DNA from: Hadersleviella sp041745395
GTDB lineage: Bacteria; Chloroflexota; Anaerolineae; Promineifilales; Promineifilaceae
DNA length: 5,920 nt
Reading direction: 5' to 3'
Assembly (NCBI GenBank): GCA_041745395.1
Contig: JBGTIZ010000217.1
Location: 1 to 5,920 of the forward strand
The notes under the pieces were generated by a model, which saw nothing but the letters and a program-made list of their open reading frames with translations, made no database searches and was not told the DNA's origin. Below are positions 1-5,668 of this stretch, one piece after another (position 1 is the first letter of the stretch; each line of letters starts with the position of its first letter). The translations under genes were made by a program, and so were the position numbers.

Positions 1-134
1 GAGAGGGCTGGGGTGAGGGTGTAACTGCGTAAGTCCTATGTGTATCTGCTATGGGTAAAAGAGTAGGAGCGTGAGGAGCCAGGGACTGACTAACCGATTA
101 CCCGACTTGGTTTTTAGGGAGAGAGAGTAAATAC
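1..134. other. Leader region upstream of the first kinase gene, with a G-rich repeat fragment at its left edge
   Basis: No gene is seen here. Bases 1-21 (GAGAGGGCTGGGGTGAGGGT, then G) resemble a G-rich intergenic repeat that I recall from many bacterial genomes, where it often forms inverted pairs; only one arm is in view, so this identification is tentative. A purine-rich stretch at 116-127 (AGGGAGAGAGAG) is the likely ribosome binding site for the ATG at 135. I see no convincing -35/-10 pair. GGGTAA (53-58) and TTACCC (98-103) form a widely spaced inverted pair that I consider chance. Confidence 0.4.
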
Positions 135-2600
135 ATGAACCAATCCAATCCCAATCCGTTTTTATCGCTTAGCTTCCCCGTGCGCACGGTGATTTTGTAT
201 AGCTTTGTGGCGGTGCTCTGGATTTTGTTCTCAGATAGCTTGCTTTATGCGTTCTTCGCGGCTGATGACATTGAACGCCTACCTGTGTTTAGCATTCTCA
301 AGGGCTTGCTCTTTGTGACCGTGACCAGCACCTTCCTCTACCTGCTTTTGCGGCGAGAATTTAACCTGCGTTTGCGGCGCGAGGCGCGGTTGGAAGCGGA
401 AATACAGAAAGCGATGCAGTATCAGGTAGACCTAGAAAACAGTGAACGTCGTTTTCGCCGTGCGGTGGAGGACGCCCCTCTGCCCATTATCATTTTTGCT
501 GACGATGGGGAGGTGCTTTCGCTAAGCCGCACTTGGCTAGAGATAACTGGCTATGAAGCCGAGCAAATTAGGACGGTTGCGTCGTGGACGGCCTTGGCTT
601 ATGGGGCACGTCAACAGGCGGTGCAAGAGAGTGTTGATAAGCTGTTTACGCTCGAGGGTCGCGTGAATGAGGGGGAGTTTGTGGTTAATTGTGTGGATCA
701 ATCTCAGCGGATTTGGGTGTTTAGCTCGACCCCGCTGGGTCAGTTGCCGGATGGTCGTCGGGTGGCGATTAGCATGGCGGCGGATGTGACAGAGCGTAAG
801 CGACTGGAGCAAAAAGCGCGTCAGCAAGAAGAGAGTTTTCGCTTGCTGTTTGCCAATAATCCTCAGCCGATGTGGGTGTATGACCAAGAGACGCTGGCTT
901 TTTTGGAGGTGAACGACACGGCCGTGGCTCGTTACGGCTACAGTCGAGAAGAGTTTTTGTCCATGACTATTATGGATATTCGTCCACCGCAGGACAAAGT
1001 GCGTTTGCGTCAACATCTTGAACAAATAGGAGGCAACCTGCGTCAGCCATCGCTGTGGCAACATTGGACCAAGGATGGACGCGTGATTGATGTGGAAATT
1101 ACGGCACATTCCCTAGACTTTGTGGGGCACAAGGCGAGTTTGGTGGTGGCTCTGGATGTGACCGAGAATGAGCAGTATAAGGCGGAGCTTTATCAAGCCA
1201 ATCAATTTTTACAAACGTTGATTCACGCTTCGCCATTGGGTATTGTGGCGTTTGATGAGACAGGTTTGGTTGAGTTATGGAACCCTGCTTTGACCGAAAT
1301 GATGGGCTGGACAGAAGAGGAGGTGTTGGGACAACCTCTACCGTTTGTGCCAGAAAGCGGTCGGGCAGAGTATGAGCAATTGCGCCAGCGCGTGGCTAAG
1401 GGAGAGTCATTCCAGGGGGTAGAGGTGCGGCGGCGGCGTAAAGATGGCACGGCCGTGGAGCTAAGTATTTCGGCAGGACCGAGATACAGTTTGGCGGGTC
1501 GCTATCTGGGGGTGGTGGCGGCGCTTAGGGATATTAGTGAGCGTAAACGGATGGAAGAAGCCCTGCGGGAGAGCGAGCTACGCTTCCGACAAATTGCGGA
1601 AAACATTCATGAGGTCTTTTATTTGAATGACCCCAACCAGCGGGAAATGCTGTATGTTAGCCCAGCGTATGAGACAATTTGGGGGCGCAGTTGTGAGAGT
1701 TTGTATGAGGATGCCAAGTCGTTTGTAGCGACTATTCATCCAGATGACCAAGAGGAGGTATTGGCTAGTTTTGCAGAGCAGAGAGCGGGGCGGCCAATTG
1801 ATTTGGTATATCGAGTGATTCGGCCAGATGAGACGATGCGCTGGATCCGCTCGCGCGCGTTTCCGGTCTGGGGGGAAGATGGGACGTTGGTGCGGACGGC
1901 GGGGATTGCAGAGGATATTACGTCATTAAAGATGCAGGAGGATGCGTTGCGGCGGCTGACGCAACAACTGGTGGCGGTGCAGGAGGAGGAGCGGCGGGAG
2001 ATTGCGCGGGAGTTGCATGATGAGATTGGGCAGACGTTGACCAGCTTGAGTTTGTCGCTGGAGATGATAGGGCGCAACACGGCCGTGTCTGAGCAACCGA
2101 AACTATCAGCCGAGATGATCGCTTTACAGGAGATTGTGCAAGCTCTCATGATGCGGGTGCGGGAGATTTCGCTCAATTTGCGCCCCGCCATGCTGGATGA
2201 TTTGGGGCTGTTGCCCGCTTTGCGCTGGCTGTTTAAGCAGTACACAGAACGGACGGGGATTGAGGTCAAGTTTCGGCAGAGCGGACTGGGCCAAGACCAT
2301 GCCCCCCTCAACCATGATTTGGACACGGCCGTGTATCGCATTATCCAAGAATCCCTGACCAATATTGCCCGCCACGCCCAAGTCAGCGAAGCACAGGTAG
2401 ACATCTGGGTCAGCCATGAAAAAATCATCCTGCAAGTGAGCGATGAGGGGCAAGGGTTTGACGTTGCCCGAACAAGCGAAGCCAATCTGACCGCTGGTTT
2501 GGTCGGGATGCGGGAGCGGGCGCGTAACTTGGACGGCCATTTTCTGATAGAGTCTGGACACGGCCGTGGGACACAAATCATCGCCGAAATACCATTATAG
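135..2600 (+). CDS. Membrane-anchored multi-PAS sensor histidine kinase, NarX/DegS class (HisKA_3 + HATPase_c)
   Basis: Sensor kinase of a two-component system, 821 residues. Two hydrophobic segments (about 17-41 and 51-72) flank a very short acidic loop. The first carries W-I-L-F-S-D and the second begins with K-G, a two-helix input module seen on many PAS kinases. Four PAS domains follow at about 103-220, 231-345, 353-470 and 480-597; the first and third end in DVTERKR/DISERKR-type exits, and the fourth looks like a PAS_3 fold (IHPDD, RWI). The dimerisation and phosphoacceptor helix of the HisKA_3 family spans about 608-680, with REIARELHDEIGQ placing the phosphorylated histidine at 628. 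The ATPase domain has an N-box (QESLTNIARHA, Asn743), a G1 box (DEGQGFD, Asp770) and a G2 region (GLVGMRERA). The ATG at 135 has an AGGGAGAG-type ribosome site upstream. The response regulator 76 bases downstream is the probable phosphotransfer partner. Ligand unknown. Base composition changes abruptly near 2280, before the ATPase domain. Confidence 0.95.
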   Translation: MNQSNPNPFLSLSFPVRTVILYSFVAVLWILFSDSLLYAFFAADDIERLPVFSILKGLLFVTVTSTFLYLLLRREFNLRLRREARLEAEIQKAMQYQVDLENSERRFRRAVEDAPLPIIIFADDGEVLSLSRTWLEITGYEAEQIRTVASWTALAYGARQQAVQESVDKLFTLEGRVNEGEFVVNCVDQSQRIWVFSSTPLGQLPDGRRVAISMAADVTERKRLEQKARQQEESFRLLFANNPQPMWVYDQETLAFLEVNDTAVARYGYSREEFLSMTIMDIRPPQDKVRLRQHLEQIGGNLRQPSLWQHWTKDGRVIDVEITAHSLDFVGHKASLVVALDVTENEQYKAELYQANQFLQTLIHASPLGIVAFDETGLVELWNPALTEMMGWTEEEVLGQPLPFVPESGRAEYEQLRQRVAKGESFQGVEVRRRRKDGTAVELSISAGPRYSLAGRYLGVVAALRDISERKRMEEALRESELRFRQIAENIHEVFYLNDPNQREMLYVSPAYETIWGRSCESLYEDAKSFVATIHPDDQEEVLASFAEQRAGRPIDLVYRVIRPDETMRWIRSRAFPVWGEDGTLVRTAGIAEDITSLKMQEDALRRLTQQLVAVQEEERREIARELHDEIGQTLTSLSLSLEMIGRNTAVSEQPKLSAEMIALQEIVQALMMRVREISLNLRPAMLDDLGLLPALRWLFKQYTERTGIEVKFRQSGLGQDHAPLNHDLDTAVYRIIQESLTNIARHAQVSEAQVDIWVSHEKIILQVSDEGQGFDVARTSEANLTAGLVGMRERARNLDGHFLIESGHGRGTQIIAEIPL

Positions 2601-2654
2601 AGGTGCGAGGTGCGAGGTGCGGCGAGTATCCTGTCGCCCATCGCCCTTCGCACT
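2601..2654. repeat. Intercistronic heptamer-built hairpin (element A)
   Basis: Begins directly after the kinase stop codon. The left arm is three perfect tandem copies of AGGTGCG (2601-2621). The right arm is three related heptamers, TCGCCCA, TCGCCCT and TCGCACT (2634-2654). Folded on the + strand, 2602-2624 pairs with 2632-2654 in about 20 of 23 positions (four of them G-U), with mismatches at 2611, 2616 and 2618 and a seven-base loop. It lies between kinase and regulator, ten bases before the regulator's ribosome site. It could protect or process the message or set the expression ratio of the two proteins; that role is inference. Confidence 0.75.
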
Positions 2655-2663
2655 GGTTCTTTC

Positions 2664-2669
2664 AAGGAG
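2664..2669 (+). promoter_or_regulatory. Ribosome binding site fixing the response-regulator start
   Basis: AAGGAG lies seven bases before the ATG at 2677. The frame is open upstream to an ATG-less GTG at 2566, but that start would add 37 residues encoded by the kinase's 3' end and the heptamer hairpin. Receiver domains of this family begin within a few residues of the start, as MIRIVLADDHE does here. Confidence 0.85.
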
Positions 2670-2676
2670 AAAGCTG

Positions 2677-3318
2677 ATGATTCGCATTGTATTGGCCGAT
2701 GACCACGAAATGGTGCGCCAAGGATTGGCGCGTTTGTTACAAGATGAACCCAATCTGACCGTGGTGGGCACGGCTAAGGACGGCTTGGAAGCGGTGCGAC
2801 TCGTCGAAGAAGTACAGCCCGATGTGCTCATCGTTGATTTGATGATGCCTGGCCTAAATGGGCTAGAAGTGACCCGCCAACTCACTCAAAAATACCCCAA
2901 TCTGCTTGTGGTCATGCTCTCGATGCACGCCGACGAAGCGTATGTGCTAGAAGCTCTGCGCAACGGGGCGCGGGGATATGTCCTCAAGGAAGCAGGGCGC
3001 ACCGATTTGGTGCAGGCGATTCACCAAGTCATGGCGGGGCAACGGTATATGAGTGCCCCCTTGACGGAGCGAGCCATTGAGCTTTACCTGAACCAGCCCC
3101 AAGAGTCAGAGATTGACCCCTATGAACGGCTAACCACTCGTGAGCGGGAGGTGTTTCAGCTGTTGGCGGAGGGGCATGCCAATAAAGAGGTGGCGGAGCG
3201 GCTTTCGATTGGGGTGCGCACGGTCGAAACGCATCGGGCAAACATCATGGACAAGCTGAATGTGCATACCAGCGCGGAGATGATTCATTTTGCGTATCAG
3301 CGGGGAGTGCTGAAATAG
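2677..3318 (+). CDS. NarL/LuxR-family two-component response regulator
   Basis: Cytoplasmic DNA-binding response regulator of 213 residues, the usual length for the NarL/FixJ type. The receiver domain covers about 1-118. Its acidic pocket is Asp8-Asp9 (VLADDHE), the phosphoacceptor is Asp54 (LIVDLMMPGLNG), the switch Ser is 82 (LSMHAD) and the conserved Lys is 104 (YVLKE). All catalytic positions are intact. A linker (about 119-148) leads to a LuxR-type helix-turn-helix at about 150-206, with LTTREREVFQLLAEG and a recognition helix within VRTVETHRANIMDKL. The start at 2677 is set by AAGGAG. It follows the HisKA_3 kinase and is almost certainly phosphorylated by it. Targets are unknown; the CCGTA-rich palindrome about 145 bases downstream of its stop is a candidate site, but nothing in the sequence proves this. 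The 3' third uses G-ending codons heavily. Confidence 0.96.
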   Translation: MIRIVLADDHEMVRQGLARLLQDEPNLTVVGTAKDGLEAVRLVEEVQPDVLIVDLMMPGLNGLEVTRQLTQKYPNLLVVMLSMHADEAYVLEALRNGARGYVLKEAGRTDLVQAIHQVMAGQRYMSAPLTERAIELYLNQPQESEIDPYERLTTREREVFQLLAEGHANKEVAERLSIGVRTVETHRANIMDKLNVHTSAEMIHFAYQRGVLK

Positions 3319-3351
3319 GGAGTGCCGCTTGCCTGATAAGACGATAATCGA

Positions 3352-3466
3352 GTGAAAAGTCAAAAGTAAGAAGTAAAAAGTGGCTGGCGTGCTAGCCGAG
3401 GCCTGTCAGACAGACGCTACTTCTCACTTTTTACTTCTCACTTCTTTGCTCACGCCCCACGCCCGT
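3352..3466. repeat. Heptad-repeat palindromic element, copy B
   Basis: Starts 34 bases after the regulator stop. The left arm is four seven-base units in phase: GTGAAAA, GTCAAAA, GTAAGAA, GTAAAAA (3352-3379). The right arm is TACTTCT, CACTTTT, TACTTCT, CACTTCT (3418-3445). The heptad phase then continues into a GC-rich pair of CACGCCC units (3451-3464). AGAAGTAAAAAGTG (3369-3382) is a perfect inverted match to 3425-3438. The centre carries CTGGCGT and TGTCAGACAG, shared with copy C at identical spacing. Such arrays resemble the short tandem heptanucleotide repeats described in cyanobacteria. It may act as a transcription terminator or 3' message stabiliser for the upstream operon; this is inferred from position and stem strength. 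Confidence 0.8.
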
Positions 3467-3508
3467 AAAATCCGTACTGTTTTCCCCGTATTTCCGTAAT
3501 TCTACGGA
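3463..3508. promoter_or_regulatory. Cluster of five CCGTA motifs ending in a 16-bp palindrome, candidate operator
   Basis: CCGTA occurs on the + strand at 3463-3467, 3472-3476, 3486-3490 and 3494-3498, and on the opposite strand at 3503-3507. The last two form the palindrome TCCGTAATTCTACGGA (3493-3508), with six-base arms and a four-base spacer. It lies about 125 bases upstream of the pseudo-receiver gene, in a stretch with no coding potential. If the -10-like box at 3532-3537 is used, the palindrome centre falls near -43, where activators often bind. The binding protein is unknown; the neighbouring NarL-type regulator is one candidate. Confidence 0.4.
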
Positions 3509-3531
3509 TACTCGAGCCTGTTCTCTTCCTA

Positions 3532-3537
3532 TATGAT
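3532..3537 (+). promoter_or_regulatory. Possible -10 box for the second operon
   Basis: TATGAT lies downstream of the CCGTA palindrome. There is no recognisable -35 hexamer 16-18 bases upstream, which would fit an activator-dependent promoter. A second TATGAT at 3544-3549 is an equally good candidate. The box also sits inside a small hairpin, CCTAT-ATG-ATAGG (3528-3540). This is a weak call based on position and a single hexamer. Confidence 0.25.
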
Positions 3538-3622
3538 AGGCCTTATGATTGGTTACTGGTCGTTGTGATGCCACACGGCCGTGGGTAACCATAGAAATTT
3601 GTGTGGCCTAAACGGCCATGTT

Positions 3623-3629
3623 GAAGGAA
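3623..3629 (+). promoter_or_regulatory. Ribosome binding site fixing the pseudo-receiver start
   Basis: GAAGGAA ends five bases before the ATG at 3635. The frame is open further upstream to a GTG at 3581, but that GTG is the tail of a CACGGCCGTG palindrome and lacks a ribosome site. The protein from 3635 starts with the first beta strand of a receiver fold (MPISTLVISHN). Confidence 0.75.
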
Positions 3630-3634
3630 CCTGG

Positions 3635-4027
3635 ATGCCTATTTCCACCCTCGTTATTAGCCACAATCCCGTTCTACTCCATCAGCTTGAACGTTTTCTT
3701 GCCCAAGAAGAAAGCGTAGAAATAATGGCCGCCACGCAAGAATTGATGTGGCCGTCGCTCCAAATGTTAGCCCAAGCTGACAACCCTGTAGTGGTGTGGG
3801 CAATGCGTTGGCCGCTGTGTGAAGATATCAAGCTACTGCAAACCGTCCACCATCGTTACCCTGACCTAAAGTTCATTGTCGTTTCGCCCTTAGAGGCGGA
3901 TGATTATGAAACGGCCGTGCTAGAAGCTGGCGGCACGGCTTATTTAACCGAAAGAAATTTAATTAACGCTCTGATTCCCGCCATTTGTGGTGTGGCACAG
4001 GTGCAAGGTGGATATGTTTCATTATGA
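3635..4027 (+). CDS. Stand-alone degenerate receiver (pseudo-receiver) protein
   Basis: Small cytoplasmic protein of 130 residues with the length and strand pattern of a single CheY-like receiver and no output domain. Aligned by eye to the receiver of the upstream regulator, the acidic pair is Ser9-His10 in place of Asp-Asp. The phosphoacceptor position in VVVWAMRWP is Ala56, the switch Ser84 is kept (IVVSPLE), and the conserved Lys is Thr105 (AYLTE). It should therefore not accept phosphate in the normal way. The C-terminus (GGYVS) matches the point where NarL-type receivers enter their linker, so it looks like a NarL-type regulator shortened before its helix-turn-helix. It overlaps the following kinase gene by ATGA and is probably co-translated with it, suggesting a role as docking partner or modulator. 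No frameshift or stop inside, so it is a maintained gene rather than debris, although relaxed constraint cannot be excluded. Confidence 0.8.
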   Translation: MPISTLVISHNPVLLHQLERFLAQEESVEIMAATQELMWPSLQMLAQADNPVVVWAMRWPLCEDIKLLQTVHHRYPDLKFIVVSPLEADDYETAVLEAGGTAYLTERNLINALIPAICGVAQVQGGYVSL

Positions 4028-5661
4028 TGAGACAAGCAAATAAACAAGTTCGGCCCAGACTGATTCGCCGCCAGCCACGACCGTCTGCTTTTACAGATGT
4101 CAATGAACAGCTTTGCCGTAACGCGCAGACCTTGATCACGGCCGTGGAACAAAGCCCCGCCTCTATCGTTATTACCGACCACGAAGGGCGGACCCAATAC
4201 GTTAACCCCAAATTCACCGACCTCACTGGCTACGACCTAGCGGATGTAGAAGGGCGCACCATGAGTATCCTTAAAACGGGTCATACCAGCCGCGAAACCT
4301 ATACCGACCTCTGGCATACGGTTAAATCTGGACAGGATTGGCACGGCCGTTTTCTCAATAAAAAGAAAAGCGGTGAGCTTTATTGGGAGCGAGCTTCCAT
4401 CTCGCCCGTGTTTAACAAACGCGGCCGTATTACCAATTTTGTGGCCGTCAAAGAAGACATCACCGACCGTGTGCAGGCCGAACAAACCATTCAAGACCTG
4501 AACCAGCGGCTTGAAGAGCGCGTGACCGAGCGCACCCAACAGCTCAAACAGCTCAACGGCCGCATGACCGCCATGCTGAACAGCAACAACGACGCCATTA
4601 TTTTGCTAGATGAGCAAAACAAGCTCGAAAGCATCAATCCCGCCTTCACCCGCATGTTTGGCTACGAATCACATGAGAAAGATGAGCTTGAATCCTTTGC
4701 CTTAGTCGCCCCCGAAAGCCGTTCTGTTTATCTGGCGGCAATCGCCCAAGCGCGACAACAAGGCTCCGCTATCGTGTCGCAATACGAAGCGCGGCGTAAA
4801 GATGGCACAATCTTTGCCGCCGCCTGTTCTATTGGGTTGGTTCCCCGCAATGGGCATCTGGTCTGCAATGTGCATGACATCAGCCCCCTTGTGGAGGCCA
4901 ACCGCATCAAAGAGCGGTTTGTCTCGATGGTCAACCATGAGCTACGCACCCCGATTACGGTCATTCTGTTACAAGCACAGATGTTTACCAGCTTTTATGA
5001 CCGGCTAACCGATGCGGAGCGTCTGGAAAAAGTCGGCAATATCAACCAGCAGGCCACGGTTCTAACCGAACTAATTAACGGCATCCTCGACTTGTCGCGC
5101 CTTGATTTAAAGGCTAGCGAACAGGTTATAGACCCTGTGAATGTGTCCGAACTGGCTGAGGAAGCCATTAACCAGTTGCGCCCTTCGTTAGATGAGAAAA
5201 AACAGGCGTGTCACTTCGACGCCATCTGTGATCCCATCCACTACAGCCAACTGAAAATCAACAAAGACGCCCTCAAACTCGTCTGGCGCAATTTGCTGGG
5301 CAATGCCCATAAATACACCCCCGAAAAAGGTGAAATATGGTTGCGCATCGGTGAAATGACCGTTTCTGAAACAGATGTTTCCCAGACAGAGTTGCTCCGC
5401 GCCTTCGCTACCCCGGCTGACCTTCAGCCAGGACATTATTTAGTGGGGCAAGTGGAAGACAATGGCTATGGCATTCCTGCTGAAGACCACCCGCATCTGT
5501 TTGACCGCTTTTATCGCGGTTGGGCAGAGATAAGCCAAATTCCGGGCACGGGCTTGGGTTTACCGCTGGTCAAAGAGATAGTGGATCAATACCACGGGGG
5601 TATTGTAGTAGAGAGTGAAGTGGGGCAGGGGAGTTGCTTTACGTTTTATTTGCCTCTGTGA
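4024..5661 (+). CDS. Soluble PAS-PAS sensor histidine kinase (HisKA + HATPase_c)
   Basis: Histidine kinase of 545 residues without any hydrophobic membrane segment, so cytoplasmic. PAS A spans about 33-147 (ITDHEGRTQYVNPKFTDLTGY, exit VKEDITDRVQAEQ). A coiled coil follows at about 148-180, then PAS B at about 181-290 (NPAFTRMFGYES, ARRKDGT). Neither PAS has the cysteine motif of a LOV flavin domain. The classical HisKA helix has FVSMVNHELRTPITV with the phosphoacceptor His305. The ATPase domain shows an N-box (LVWRNLLGNAHKYTP, Asn427), G1 (VEDNGYGIP, Asp479), an F-box (LFDRFYRG) and G2 (GTGLGLPLV). The ATG at 4024 overlaps the upstream stop as ATGA, preceded by AAGGTGG at 4005-4011; the ATG at 4027 is an alternative. 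It belongs to a different kinase class from the first gene. No full response regulator follows within the window. Its stop is seven bases before heptad palindrome copy C. Confidence 0.95.
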   Translation: MMRQANKQVRPRLIRRQPRPSAFTDVNEQLCRNAQTLITAVEQSPASIVITDHEGRTQYVNPKFTDLTGYDLADVEGRTMSILKTGHTSRETYTDLWHTVKSGQDWHGRFLNKKKSGELYWERASISPVFNKRGRITNFVAVKEDITDRVQAEQTIQDLNQRLEERVTERTQQLKQLNGRMTAMLNSNNDAIILLDEQNKLESINPAFTRMFGYESHEKDELESFALVAPESRSVYLAAIAQARQQGSAIVSQYEARRKDGTIFAAACSIGLVPRNGHLVCNVHDISPLVEANRIKERFVSMVNHELRTPITVILLQAQMFTSFYDRLTDAERLEKVGNINQQATVLTELINGILDLSRLDLKASEQVIDPVNVSELAEEAINQLRPSLDEKKQACHFDAICDPIHYSQLKINKDALKLVWRNLLGNAHKYTPEKGEIWLRIGEMTVSETDVSQTELLRAFATPADLQPGHYLVGQVEDNGYGIPAEDHPHLFDRFYRGWAEISQIPGTGLGLPLVKEIVDQYHGGIVVESEVGQGSCFTFYLPL

Positions 5662-5668
5662 GAACAGA

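Larger units (their letters stand above)
917..4350. repeat. Highly iterated palindrome ACGGCCGT, nine dispersed copies
   Basis: Exact ACGGCCGT starts at 918, 1449, 2079, 2325, 2560, 3575, 3911, 4138 and 4343. Seven of the nine extend to the ten-base palindrome CACGGCCGTG (all but 3911 and 4343). With this base composition about 0.1 copies would be expected in the whole window. Eight lie inside genes: six are read as Thr-Ala-Val, and the copies at 2560 and 4343 as His-Gly-Arg. One is intergenic (3575). Near-matches such as ACGGCCGC (4556) also occur. The behaviour recalls HIP1 (GCGATCGC) of cyanobacteria. Its function is unknown. Confidence 0.85.

Noticed and set aside
53..103. GGGTAA/TTACCC inverted pair upstream of the first gene
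   Set aside because: Only six bases per arm with 39 bases between; easily due to chance and not tied to a promoter.
537..1109. 190-codon open frame on the - strand
   Set aside because: Opposite PAS domains of the first kinase; His/Arg/Leu-rich composition and no recognisable motif.
1736..2665. 309-codon open frame on the - strand
   Set aside because: It lies entirely opposite the kinase's conserved PAS, HisKA_3 and ATPase regions, and its translation is Ser/Arg-rich without domain motifs. It is open because of biased codon use on the + strand.
2566..2676. Upstream extension of the response regulator from GTG at 2566
   Set aside because: Overlaps the kinase 3' end and the heptamer hairpin; AAGGAG at 2664-2669 and the receiver fold point to ATG 2677.
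3352..3466. CRISPR array
   Set aside because: The repeat units are seven bases, contiguous and without spacers; this is a tandem heptamer array folded as a palindrome.
3581..3634. GTG start for the pseudo-receiver gene
   Set aside because: No ribosome site; the GTG is part of the CACGGCCGTG palindrome, and the extra 18 residues precede the first strand of the fold.
3985..4023. Earlier start for the second kinase at 3985
   Set aside because: It would add 13 Cys/Trp-rich residues overlapping the small gene's conserved end; the ATGA overlap at 4024 is the usual coupled arrangement.
1434..4808. 17-base identity CGGCGTAAAGATGGCAC in both kinases (1434-1450 and 4792-4808)
   Set aside because: It encodes the common PAS motif R-R-K-D-G-T in both genes, so shared ancestry of the domain and codon preference explain it.
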